From: Apoderus coryli
Taxonomy: Eukaryota > Arthropoda > Insecta > Coleoptera > Attelabidae
DNA length: 64,000 nt
Assembly (NCBI GenBank): GCA_911728435.2
Contig: OU452210.1
Span: 10,726,001 to 10,790,000, forward strand
Direction: 5' to 3'
Under the pieces are notes generated by a model, which was not told where the DNA came from, searched no databases, and saw only the letters and a list, made by a program, of their open reading frames with translations. Made by a program: the position numbers and the translations under genes. Below are positions 1 through 10,411 of the stretch, one piece after another. Each line of letters starts with the position of its first letter. Position 1 is the stretch's first letter.

Positions 1-81
1 GTTTTTGGGAGCCACTTTCATAATAATACAGTTTAAGAATTACTTAAATCAACTAGTTTAGTTTATACTTAAGTCAAATTA

Positions 82-85
82 TTAT

Positions 86-119
<34 letters not shown>

Positions 120-121
120 TA
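82..121. repeat. TA microsatellite in last visible mas intron
   Basis: A long run of TA units interrupted by one TT. Confidence 0.9.
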
Positions 122-192
122 ATTTTAGTTAATATAATTTTTAAACTACTGACTAACTATCGTATATTATAATGAATAATAAGCAAATTTAC

Positions 193-470
193 CTTCTCCC
201 ATATATCCATATCCTGTAACAGTACAACGTTTTCCCACAGCATGTTTCACACCTCTAGCTGGTAAACATACCAGGCATACACCTTCTTTAAGTTCAGCCT
301 GCCCTTGTAATTTCAGCAAGGCAATATCGTTATCTAAAGTTTGGCTGTTGTGATTGTGATGAATGTAAGTTGTAGCTACTCTCAAAGTTTGAGCACCGGG
401 ACTTCCATATTTCCTGGTTAGATCGTGGTCACCCACTCGCACGTAAATTGCATCACCAGAACGGACAATG
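193..470 (-). CDS. mas: masquerade-like serine protease homologue, protease-domain exon 2 (last mas exon in window)
   Basis: This exon encodes the middle of a chymotrypsin-fold domain. It contains DNDIALLKL, which holds the catalytic-type Asp, then VCLVCLPARG and CTVTGYGYMGE. These stretches match what I know of insect masquerade almost word for word. The acceptor is ...ttttgtaag|CATTGTCC and the donor is GAAG|gtaaat. The reading phase joins the preceding exon exactly (AA|C giving Asn) and leaves one base for the next exon. That next exon lies left of position 1. In masquerade proteins it carries the active-site position, Gly in place of Ser, so inactivity cannot be confirmed here. Confidence in the family is high. 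Confidence 0.93.
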
Positions 471-746
471 CTTACAAAATTGAGTTTTGATATTATTCGC
501 CTGATATGCATATAATATAGCATGATTCAAGTAAGTATATTACACTATCACTACATATAGGTGCGAATAATTTTACTTTTACTTAAATAAATAGAGGAAT
601 TTATTATGAACATGTTATCGATTTTTATTTTTAAGTATCTACACTAAAAGAACAATCCAAAACCACTATCCAAGGTCGAAGTATTAGAACTTCATGCTAA
701 AGTTTTTAAGATAATACTAAAACTAAATGTCATGAATCGAACTTAC

Positions 747-981
747 TTCGTAACACAATGTGCAGCCGTTAATACCCATTGCGTTCCAATTAGGGCTCCT
801 CCACACAAATATTGATTTAAAGAGTTTATCAAAGCGACTTGCCAGCACCATTCACCCTGTTCGCCATCTTCACCACCTACCACTCTACCCATTCGTGAAG
901 CACCCTTAACACCGCATACATATTTGCTATATACAGGGCTGCGAGATGTTGTTGTTAATTGAGGTTTTGGATTTTCCGTTG
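747..981 (-). CDS. mas: masquerade-like serine protease homologue, activation region and protease-domain exon 1
   Basis: The exon opens with the end of a Thr-rich linker, then [21 protein letters not shown]. This is the usual Cys before the cleavage site followed by the start of a protease-like domain (VVGG). It continues with [20 protein letters not shown] and ends in LTAAHCVT, so the catalytic His is retained. The acceptor is tttcttacag|CAACGG and the donor is ACGAA|gtaagt. The 235 nt fit the phases of both neighbouring exons. Masquerade family members are usually secreted, catalytically dead protease homologues with roles in cell adhesion, axon guidance and immunity. That is family knowledge, not something shown here. 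Confidence 0.94.
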
Positions 982-1146
982 CTGTAAGAAAAATACAAAA
1001 AATTAAAATCGCAGTGACGTGATTTCTTCAATACCTACAATTTCATATATTTTATTATTCAAGTCATTCAAAATCAGTAACAATTTTTACTGTTCTGTGG
1101 TCTATTTATCAAATTAGTTAAAGCTTCGTTCATAATAGTGACTTAC

Positions 1147-1323
1147 TTGTTTGAGTTGTTAATACAGCCAAAGTTGTGTACTGTTGTGGAGAGGGAGGAG
1201 GTACGGTACTATCTCTATCTACATCATCCTTTTGACCTAGAGCTTCTTTGATCAAAGACTTAGGAGCACAACATTTCGTGCCTGCTTTCCTACATTTAAA
1301 TATTTCTGTCATCTCTGCGTTTC
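1147..1323 (-). CDS. mas: masquerade-like protein, second half of clip domain 5 and linker
   Basis: The exon encodes NAEMTEIFKCRKAGTKCCAP, the C-terminal half of the fifth Cys-knot. An acidic and Thr/Pro/Gln-rich linker follows, ending TTLAVLTTQT. It is bounded by tattttcag|GAAACG and CAAACAA|gtaagt. At 177 nt it enters and leaves in phase 1. The clip knot is therefore interrupted by an intron just after its third Cys, which is encoded at the end of the upstream exon (SFTCF). Confidence 0.93.
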
Positions 1324-1452
1324 CTGAAAATAATAATAGTATAGACCCTAAAGCTGTCTAAAAATCATCTGCTAGTTTGCCACTTTATCAACAAATAAGT
1401 AACTAACTAACTATAAGTAATCGGTAACAACTCAACATAGATATATGCTTAC

Positions 1453-1813
1453 TAAAACACGTGAAACTCAAATATGAGACAATACATGATCCAGGACAGT
1501 CAGGCCTTGGATCAACCGTCGTCGTAGTTGTCGTATAATGTGGTTTTGGCCGCGGTTTTGGCGATGTTAAACTTCTTGTGTTATCACAACACACGGACCC
1601 TCGTTTACAATTGGAAGTATGAGGTATAAGAACGGAAGGTCTTTCACAGAATGCTGCCATAATGTTTAACAAACATAATCCAGGACACACTGGACCTGGT
1701 GATCTTGTTGGTAAAGGACGTGGTGTGGTTGTGGTAGTTGCTATTGGTTTTGGCGTAGTTACTGGCCGTTCGGTTCTCTCTGGATTTTCTGGTTGTTCAG
1801 AACTTTCAGTATC
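1453..1813 (-). CDS. mas: masquerade-like protein, clip domain 4 and first half of clip domain 5
   Basis: The exon starts DTESSEQPENPERTERP and runs through a TTTTT-containing Pro/Thr linker. It then encodes clip knot 4, running from CPGLC through CERPSV to CKRGSVCC. After a second Thr-rich linker (PHYTTTTTTVDP), clip knot 5 begins with CPGSCIVSYLSFTCF. The acceptor is gtgtttttag|GATACT and the donor is GTTTTA|gtaagc. The 361 nt run from phase 0 to phase 1, matching both neighbours. Confidence 0.93.
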
Positions 1814-2419
1814 CTAAAAACACAAAAATACACTTCTTGCAAATCCTGCCGAATACGCTACAACATATTTTAGTCAAATTATACATCATTTTCCATCATT
1901 ACACATTACATTAGTAATAGCTCAATCTACAGCTTCAATTGGGTCATACGATTGTGTATACCTACGTTAACTATAACGTACCTATAAGGTTATACTCCAT
2001 AGAAGCTGCATACAATGGCCGCGAACATTGTAAAATTTCAATTATATTTACAGGAATCATTATATGTTCCACAATTACTGTGCTACACAACATCGTAGCT
2101 TTGATAATATGTGGAAGTTGTAAAAATTTTCATGATTTATTTGGGTGACAGGTATTTGGAAAATTATTCTTCAAGAAAAGTTAAAGTCTGCCTGTAAGGC
2201 AACAGAACCACGAGTCGCCTGTCCTGAGCTGTCTCCGGGAGCTTATGCCATTATAGTTTGCATTGTCATGGTTAGGTAATGTTATCCTTTATGCTCCGCC
2301 CATGAAGATGTTTAAATCCAAATAACGGGTTTTGGGTTATAAGACGGAAATCCGAATATGACGGTTATGAAAAAGTGGGCAATCAATCTTAATTAATATT
2401 CAAATTGATATCATCTTAC
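1814..2419 (-). other. mas intron between clip 3 and clip 4 exons
   Basis: This 606-bp intron has valid borders: donor CCG|gtaaga next to 2420, and acceptor tttttag|GATACT at 1813. A stretch around 2200-2360 is visibly less A+T-rich than the rest, but it holds no reading frame I can interpret. Confidence 0.8.
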
Positions 2420-2817
2420 CGGAAAAGTTATGCAACACGTTCCTTGGTTAGGACAATCGGCTTCAGAATCAATGTCATCACAAAATATAGCGAAAATGCT
2501 GCTACTAATACAATCACCCTTACATGGTTTCAAATTGGGTGCTTTACTAACAGGAAAAATAGTGGTTTTCATTGTTGAAGGTATTGTTGTCGTTACAGTT
2601 GGACGCGGTGTCGTCCGTGTTTCCGTTTTCGTAAAATTCAATTTCGTTTTGTAAGGAAATATTAAATTTGGTGGTAATTTATCACCGAACGCATTACTGG
2701 ACACACAACATCTTAAGCCAGGTTCACACAGAGCTGTGTTATTAATGATTGCTTCACAATAATCGACGGTCCTTTCTGCCACGCAAATACCTCTCTCTGC
2801 CATACAAGCTTTTGTAG
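2420..2817 (-). CDS. mas: masquerade-like protein, clip domains 2 and 3
   Basis: The largest mas exon in the window encodes two complete six-Cys clip knots. Knot 2 runs from GICVAERTVDYCEA to CEPGLRCCVS. Knot 3 runs from CKGDCISSSIFAIFCDD to CPNQGTCC. A Thr/Pro linker with many TT pairs separates them. The acceptor is attgttttag|CTACAA and the donor is TTTTCCG|gtaaga. The first two bases complete the codon begun in the 46-nt exon upstream, and the exon ends in phase 0. A plus-strand ORF here is only the shadow of this exon. Confidence 0.94.
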
Positions 2818-2886
2818 CTAAAACAATTTTTTTACATATCGATTTTGTATAAAATTCTTAAACTAGTTCTATAAGTACATACTTAC

Positions 2887-2932
2887 CTTCATTCGGTTCG
2901 GTTTCATTTGTTTTTTTATTTACATGAGATTT
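2887..2932 (-). CDS. mas: masquerade-like protein, 46-nt microexon
   Basis: This very short exon encodes the polar linker KSHVNKKTNETEPNE plus one base. It has a good acceptor (tttattgcag|AAATCT) and a strong donor (GAATGAAG|gtaagt). Its phases, 0 in and 1 out, fit the exons on both sides (PTQ| upstream, |A-TKAC downstream). Skipping it would shift the frame of everything downstream, so it should be constitutive. Confidence 0.85.
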
Positions 2933-3118
2933 CTGCAATAAAATTGTTCAGTATTTTATTAAACATTTAAAAAGTGTATGCAATAATAAGAGAGTACCCT
3001 GTTTGAGTATATTATACTCTCTACTATCTATTATACTACTACTACACATCAATTATTTGATACTTTCAGTTAATATTTCCCTTTCAATCAGATTAATATT
3101 TATTTTCCGATGCAGTAC

Positions 3119-3426
3119 CTGTGTAGGCGAATTCGTTGGTCTTACAGTGGTTGTAGTCGTTAAAGCTGTAGTCTTAGGTGTAATTGTAGTAATAGCAGTA
3201 CTAGAATTTGGCGTTGAATTATATCTATTTGTTGAATATATTTGAGGTGCAATAGTTGTACTCGATAGATTTGTACTAATTGGTGAATCTATACAACACT
3301 TCATCGATGGGGTTGGACATGTAACATCTTCCAATACATCGTAGCAAATTATTGTGGCTAAGGTATGTATACATATACCAGGACAATCTTTCGAACCTGC
3401 CGTACTAGCTATTGTGTCCAATAAAC
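3119..3426 (-). CDS. mas: masquerade-like protein, clip domain 1
   Basis: The exon encodes LLDTIASTAGSKDCPGIC and then the first clip knot, with its Cys residues in CPGIC, IICYDV and VTCPTPSMKCC. A long Ser/Thr/Asn/Pro linker ends NSPTQ. The acceptor is ttaatatctag|GTTTAT and the donor is ACACAG|gtactg. Joined to the signal-peptide exon it gives SLAGSFLSG-LLDTIAS, which matches the N-terminus of masquerade as I know it. It is 308 nt with agreeing phases. Confidence 0.93.
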
Positions 3427-5865
3427 CTAGATATTAAAAAAATAAATATAAATACATTATGTTAGAACAAATTTTCTGTGGAAATAATAGATATTTTCTT
3501 TAAGTAATTGCAGTAGTTTAATTATAAATAAATAACTTTACATGCATTTTATATGACTTCCAAGAAATGCTTTGTTTTACAGTAAATAGTTTCCAGATTT
3601 GAGGGCCTTAACTTGAAATTTTTGAACAAAGGGGTAGGTGGATCAAATTATTTATGTTTATTTAAGAAGTTATTTCTAGAGAACTTAGATAAGTTTGTGT
3701 ACCTCGTATATCAAATTGTTTCTTGTTGATTTTTTATTAAATAAAGTAGATTGGGTTCACCATGTACCTTTAAAATGGAATTAATTTTGGACAAAACACG
3801 CAGAAATATTTTACAATTTTTATTAAAATATTGTCTGCGATACCGTTTTAGCACATTAAATATTATGAAAAGTTAGCTAAATTATTACGCATATAAATTA
3901 TAAATTAGCTGTTATATACCTGCGCATATTTATTGAATTTTGACAATGGGAACAATAGGTTTATTTAATTGTACCTAAAATAACGGCATACTGTTCTATG
4001 TTTGGATTAATTTTATACTTAGTAATTGATTTAAATTAAATTTATGTAAAAGGCACTGCGTTAACGGGAGACTCGAGCCTGTTTTAGGTTCTGTTAGGTA
4101 GCTGTTAATATTATCAATGAAAAGTTTTTAATTTTTTATAGTACCTACCTACCTACTTATCTAAACTAATTCTTTTGCGATTTCCGCTCGCTATATAAGA
4201 ATGGTGGTGGAAATCATAAGTTAAAAAAAAATTTGCAAGTTCATGCAAATTAGCTAAGACGTTCATTTTTAGTAAATTGAGATGGAAAATAGTTATAGTT
4301 TTTGATTGAGAATGTTGAAAAATAATGGCTGGCTAAAACACAAAACTGTTTTTTAAAACTACGACTTTTCTTAAATTGTCAAATTTTCATTTACCTATTA
4401 CATTTTATTTTTACAAAAAGTATTAATATTGCGTTGAAATTTGAGGATGTCCTGTACTTAATACTAGGTAGGTATATAAAAATATATGCTTCTTATATTT
4501 TATTTTTAAAAACTTTAGATCTCACTTAAAGGGATATGAAAAAAAACGTTTTAATAGAAAATGGGGCGATAAAGGAAAACATTATTTTATTTTATGACAT
4601 TTAGAAAATCCTATTTCTTCATTTTAAATCGATTCGTATCTGAAGACTTGAATATAGGTGTATGTCATATTATATTATGTATTTGCATATTCACAAACGT
4701 TGTGTCAGTTATAACATTCAATTAAGAGGTTTGTGGAATTGTAACTATACAGAGTGAAATAAGTGATAGAAAAATGTAGAGAAAAATTATCAATTTCGAA
4801 AGCAGTAAATTGTATTTATGTCTTCTAAACGTGGTACTCCTGGCTAATGCTTTTGATTAGATTGTTTGTTATATTCCAAATCCCTTAACCTAAACTTAAA
4901 TTGTCGGCTCAGCGGCGAGCAAAATGAAACTCTAGCGAACACTTCCTTATGCAGTAAATCATCTATGAGAATGTCAGTTATTGACACCTGGCCATCTGCA
5001 GAGCCTCAACTAATCAACAACCTCATCAAAATTCGAAATTCTCGAATAGATGCATGCGATTATGTTTAAATTGAGACGCATCACAACTCTTAAAGCTCGC
5101 TCAGTACTGCATCGACAAATTAAATATATCTCACCAAAAAAAAACCGAATGGATTTGTATGTAGTAATATGACCAATTACTTTTTTTACAAATATTCTTC
5201 TTTAACAACACGATAACATTTTTCCATCAAATCTTTTTGATTTGTTTATTATATATGTTACTTTCCATCCTCATCACATCCTTTTCTGAGCCAGTAGCTT
5301 CGAATTTCTGAACGTTTGCTGAGTAATATTACATTTTGCGTGGTTTATTTTCCGCAATTATTACGTAAATTTGTACTTTTTTTTTTACAAAATTCGTACT
5401 ACTTTATCTAAACAGAAGTTGCGTTTTCTAAATTTCAAGGAATTATGATTTCCTTTTTATAAAAGAAATGTTATTACGTAGGTAATATAGATGAAATAAG
5501 TCATCTAAACAACCGTTTTTCTTCAGATAATTTTTAAGGTTTAACTTCTAACATTAATAACATTTTTATCATAAATTTTTGATATCTATATCTCAACTGT
5601 AATGTGTTGCGAATTAATTAATAAAATAATTAAATTTATATGTCATATTTTAAATGTAAATGAAGCGTTCTAAACAAATTACAGGTGTCATGTTTACAAA
5701 TATGTATTTAATTCTAATAACAGTAAACTTGATTGAATACCGTTGCTCGTGAATGAAATGAACGAGGTGTGAACGGAGAAGTGAAGTAGATGTGTGGAAA
5801 TAAGATAAGAGAAAAGAAAGAAAACATGAATCAAAGAAATCAGCAAAATCACCAAGGTAACGTAC
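3427..5865 (-). other. first coding intron of mas
   Basis: This 2.4-kb A+T-rich intron lies between the signal-peptide exon and the clip 1 exon. A moderately G+C-richer stretch near 4900-5100 has an ORF of 67 codons on the plus strand, but it shows no recognisable protein features. I see nothing else in it. Confidence 0.7.
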
Positions 5866-5997
5866 CTGAAAGAAAGCTACCGGCTAAAGAATCCTCCTGG
5901 GCACACACCCCTGATAAAAAGACACTGCACAATACTAAAACTATTACAACTGAAACAGCCACCGTATCCTTAGATTCGCTGGTCCTGCACATATTAG
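5866..5997 (-). CDS. mas: masquerade-like protein, start codon and signal-peptide exon
   Basis: The start ATG is at 5992-5990. The protein begins MCRTSESKD, then a long hydrophobic core (TVAVSVVIVLVLCSVFLSGV), then CAQEDSLAGSFLSG. The predicted signal-peptidase cut is after VCA. A strong acceptor (cttcttcttcattcag|CTAATATG) sits 5 bases upstream of the ATG, so the 5' UTR probably lies in one or more upstream exons. The donor is CTTTCAG|gtacgt, and its phase 1 matches the clip 1 exon. This start is preferred over earlier non-ATG starts because it puts the hydrophobic segment at a signal-peptide position. Confidence 0.88.
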
Positions 5998-6846
5998 CTG
6001 AATGAAGAAGAAGACACTGTACACACACCACTCTAACACTAGCTTTGCATTGCTTAACCGTAGACCCTCAGGCTGTTCTGTTGCCTGCTGCCTGCTGCTA
6101 TTTCATTCATATATGAAGATTTACCGTTGTAGATAATTACGCGATGTACTGATGTTATGTTTTGTCGTTTTGTCTTACAGTGTGTTACGCTCTTCGGCTC
6201 GACTCTTCTCTAAGTAACTATAGTTGTGTAGTAGTAGTATTGGTTCAAGGTTTTTCAATGTTATGCGTTCACGATAGCCAGTTCTTAATAGCTCCTCTAC
6301 ACCATGGCCCAACATATTGGTCAAGCTGGACCATTCAATTAATATCTCCTTTGTTTACATACACACATATGAATTTTATACATATTTGCTAGGTTTTTAA
6401 CCTTACAATTCTTAATAGAACAAACTTTTGTAAATAATGAAGCATCCCTGGTATTATTTCGACAAACATACAAACAAAAGCATATAGGTAGGTATCTCAC
6501 CGCAAACGGTTACTTTGTTTTAAGAAAGTATCAAAGTAGTCCATACATGTTTTAAAAAAAATTGTTCGACAAATAAAATGTCAAGGGCAAGTCCTCATGA
6601 ATTTTTTATTATAAAGACAGTGTATTTTTTTATTTTTATGTTTTAGCATCATCTTCCTATTGTCAGTAGCTGCATGTTTTCGCTACCTAGGTAGGTAACT
6701 CTGATAAAACTTTAGTTTATTTCTTATTTGAGGAAGATAATTAGTGTGTTTTGGTACAAATTAGAACTCTATCATGCCGTGCCTTTAAACAAAAGTATAA
6801 AAAGTACTTGTTAAATACGCAAAATTAATTTATTATATTTTCACTC

Positions 6847-6867
6847 TCCGGGAATCTGTAACCCGGA
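6847..6867. repeat. small perfect inverted repeat
   Basis: TCCGGG and CCCGGA form 6-bp G+C-rich arms around a 9-nt loop within a very A+T-rich neighbourhood. The function is unknown. Confidence 0.5.
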
Positions 6868-7086
6868 CAATGTTGCTTCAGTATATACTTTTTTTGTAAC
6901 AAAATAAGTAACTATTGTTCTTTGTCGTTTTTTTTACGTTTTTTACTATTTTCTAAATTAAATGCGCTGTAACTGCACGGTATAGGACTTGTAGTAAAAG
7001 GCATGGTATTACAAGGGTTAAAAACGTATTGAATGAAGACCAAAAACCAAGAATATATACGAATATAATAAATGAAACTTTCTTAC

Positions 7087-7262
7087 TGTAAGCCGATTTT
7101 CCCATAAAAAGCTGAAGATTCGACTTAATGGAAAAATCGAAACCTTTTAGTTTTGGCAACGTTGTTCTAACATACTGCTCATATTGTGGTATTGTTGGGC
7201 CATTGTGTAGAGAGTCGATAATATCGTACATCGTACCACCATTGTCAGTTTTGCTGGTACCC
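7087..7262 (-). other. candidate upstream exon (coding or 5' UTR) before mas
   Basis: A minus-strand open frame contains TMYDIIDSLHNGPT, then LPKLKGFDFSIKSNLQLF and MGKSAY. It looks more protein-like than its surroundings and ends at a plausible donor, TTACA|gtaaga. Spliced to the acceptor at 5997 it reads SAY-TN-MCRT, in frame with the mas start. An upstream stop at about 7281-7288 and a weak acceptor near 7263 leave its 5' border open. It could be a mas 5' exon, an exon of another transcript, or chance. Confidence 0.35.
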
Positions 7263-7296
7263 ACTGCTTGCACAGTTATCTTGAATCATCAAGAAT

Positions 7297-7331
7297 GAGG
7301 TCCTGGCCTTGACACAGGTGTCAATGACCTC
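7297..7331. repeat. nested palindrome upstream of the candidate exon
   Basis: An inner perfect palindrome, TTGACAC-AG-GTGTCAA (7309-7324), is flanked by outer inverted arms GAGGTC (7297-7302) and GACCTC (7326-7331). The inner arms contain AGGTGT, resembling a T-box half-site. The outer right arm contains TGACCT, a nuclear-receptor half-site. Binding is inference only. Confidence 0.5.
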
Positions 7332-8868
7332 CCACAAACTGACTATACCATGTAGTGGACGAACAACTCACACCTACACCTTGCACAATGCAGATTGCAG
7401 TTTATGAATTTTTAATTTTTACTGCTGCACTTTTCCTTAGGCCTATAAACCAGTACTGACTGTTTTGTTCGTGTTTTGTTTAGGTACATGGACAATGGAC
7501 AACTTATTCGAATGTGCAACAATATTTCGTTTTGTCGCTGATAAATTAAAATGCTATTTCTTTTTTAACTACCCAAATTTTGAATTGGCTCTATTATTCA
7601 TAATTAACTGCTTTATAGCCAATGTTGAATAGGTGAGTATGTTTACATCTGTTTTATTTCAAATCATAGGCGTGCATCATCATTGTTTTAAATTCAATTC
7701 AAAATTTTATCGTTTTTAAAAATAGAAAATTCTCGTACAAAAAGAACATTAACTAATAATTACGAGTATTCACTTGGTCTGAATTACCTCAGTAGGTACT
7801 TTTACTACGAAGCTAACCATGTTGTATGCTTCAAAGTTGATTCTATAGTACAGTCGACATCAAACAGTACATATTTGTTACCTTTCGAAATTCCGATATT
7901 TTGTAACAATTTTATATATTCTGTACGATTTATATAAATAATATAATATATCGTCCTAGATTTATGTTAAAAGTATTTTGTGCTATAGTTTAAAAAAATA
8001 TCGGTATCTGACAGCCTTCTGGAATAGTAAATTCGAATATCGGCCATCGATCATTTTAAACTGTTAAAAGTGTATTAACTGCATGCATGTTGTTTTTACT
8101 TGTAAATATTGATTATTAAATAGTTAAATATTTTACTCTAACTACGCCATTGGATGTGTGCGAATAAATTATGGAAATTTTTAATTTGAAGCTATTGGGT
8201 AGTCGACTCCTAAAATGGAAGTTTGTTGCTCAAAAATGCAGAGCTCAGTCGCATGCAACAATAAAAATTAACAGTTTTCGTTTTTTATGTTCAGTGCCCA
8301 CATTAGTAGTACTAAAATTGGCACATAAACAAAATTTATTTGTAGCAATTTTACTAGGTAATTTTTTTATTCGTTTTTGTTCTCTATTATTTCTGAAAGA
8401 AATATAGTTAACGTTGTTTAATAAAATACATACAAATGTCCGGTTAAATAGTGATTGTTTCAAACTAATTAGCTTTTTATGTAGAGAAGCCATTGTTGTA
8501 AAAAGCAATGTTCACAACAAAAACGTTGAAGACATATTGTACAGTTAACTGATACAATAGAAAACTAGGACTTCGTTAGTTAGAACAATACAAGCATTAA
8601 AAGAGACCTGTTTTTACAGGGTGCACCTATAGCCTTCACTTTTGCTAGGTATATATAATTTTTATTATCTCCAGATTTATGTTTATTAAATTATTTCCCA
8701 TTTACTTTACCTATGTAAGATTTAAATCGATTTGCTTTATTTAAAAATTATCGACAATGGGTTATAATCTCTAAAAGATTTGCATTTTAATTAACTTTGA
8801 TTGATTCCCTAGAATCAAATTATGAATGAAAAATATTTGTTTGAAATAGACAAAATAGATAGGTAGCT

Positions 8869-8904
8869 AGTAGCTACGAGTAGTTCAGTAGCTACGAGTA
8901 GTTC
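8869..8904. repeat. 18-bp tandem duplication
   Basis: Two adjacent identical copies of an 18-bp unit starting AGTAGCTACGAG. Confidence 0.85.
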
Positions 8905-10208
8905 AGTTTCAATGATTGAGTTTTCCGCGAAATATTAAGTGTTTTTTTCATTGTTTTTCTGGGATCCACAGAATTTTTTTAGGTGTGTGAAGAACAATAA
9001 GTAATTTTATCTTTTACTATACTCTTTTTGAAGTTTGTTTACATTTATCGCGTGGGAAACATTGATTATAACGTTTTTAAAAGGTACACTACGCGCTAGC
9101 AACACACATAATCGATTTTCCTTGACTAATGGTGAAGGCACAAATTTGAATAAAAACTATTCCTATTATTATTCTGACTGATAATATCGAATATTTTAGA
9201 TCTTTGTATTTAGTAGGAAAAATAAACAATAATTCTAAAGCTCTAGCTAAAAAATATTTGAAAAAGATATATTCAAATCTGAATTTTCTACAGGACTTTG
9301 AAACCATTCATGAGGAAAACCTACTATTATTTGAAAAATAAAAAATCATTCAAGGAAAAATAAATACCTTCCTACCTAAAAACTTTGACGCAATCAAGTT
9401 ATTTATTTCAAAACATGATAACATCCGCTACCTGTGTTTGTGTGTGTATTTGTGAAACTCTAAAATTTTTATGTGTAAGGATGGTTCAAATACTACGGGT
9501 AAATCTTACTTCCATTAACTATGTTAGATAAGGGAAGATTTCTATAACCCTTTGATAGTCGTCCTTTAGGCGAATTACACCTACAACTACGTACCCTACC
9601 TACATAAAATTAGATATATAAGCGCAAAGATTGATAAGCGATAACGAAACATTTTGCTTCTAGCAAATTATAAAATAAATAGTACATTTTATTGTGGACA
9701 CTTGGTAAACGTTACAACAAAATAAAAAGAGTTTTGTTGAGGCTTTTATTTTTCGGTTTGTTTTATTTGTTTTCCAGAGCCCCTGTAAGAAGTAGGTATC
9801 AGTATTGATAAAGACAATGGTATAAGTATATGAAAGCGAAAGAGACCGAAGTGATGCTCCTCTTATCGGAAGCAATAAATATAGAGCTTTTAGAAAATAC
9901 GAAGATATGGAGCTTTCGATATTCTTTATTTCTATTATACAGGGTGTAACAACTTTATCATTTAACTATAAATATATGTTGATAAACCAATACCACAAAT
10001 AACACTTTCAAGGTGTGTTCAGTTAATATCGAGAAGATTGTAAAATTCGCGGGTTTTATTGGTCCGTTTATGTCGATTTTTTCGTTGTTGTGTTGTCTGA
10101 AAACTATATATTATACATTTTCAGCCATGTTCGGTGTTTAGTCTTTCGTCGAAAGGTTACTAAATAGGTGTTTGCAATTGCAATTGAAATTTGCATTAAA
10201 CATGTCTA

Positions 10209-10241
10209 TGAGAATGGAATAAGTACTCTATTCCATTCTCA
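10209..10241. repeat. 13-bp perfect hairpin in mariner remnant
   Basis: TGAGAATGGAATA and TATTCCATTCTCA are perfect 13-bp arms around a 7-nt loop. Beyond the arms the flanks continue as an imperfect palindrome (ACATG... and ...CATGT). It lies just before the decayed mariner reading frame. Confidence 0.8.
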
Positions 10242-10249
10242 GCCATGTT

Positions 10250-10411
10250 TTAGAAATGTTAATGTTCGCTTTTGGTGGATCTACTATGAGTAAAACAAGG
10301 GCTTACAAGTGATATAAGCATTGCCAACGCCGTGAAGATGTGGAGGATGACGAGTGTACTGTCCTTGTCGCCCCAGCACATAAACAACTGGTGAAAACGG
10401 GGAAAAAGTGA
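10250..10411 (+). pseudogene. decayed mariner transposase N-terminal fragment
   Basis: The plus-strand frame reads LEMLMFAFGGSTMSKTRAYK, then a stop where mariners have Trp, then YKHCQRREDVEDDECT. This matches the helix-turn-helix region of mariner transposases (the MSRTRVFEWYKRF and GREDVEDD motifs known in the family). It ends in a stop after KTGKK. No DDD catalytic part follows. A TACAGGGTG motif at 9938 may be the old left end. It is a dead relic. Confidence 0.7.

Noticed and set aside
2430..3245. Plus-strand frames with Val-rich products
   Set aside because: Antisense shadows of the Thr-rich linkers of masquerade.
4866..5069. 67-codon plus frame in a mas intron
   Set aside because: A slightly G+C-richer stretch but no domain; may be an old repeat.
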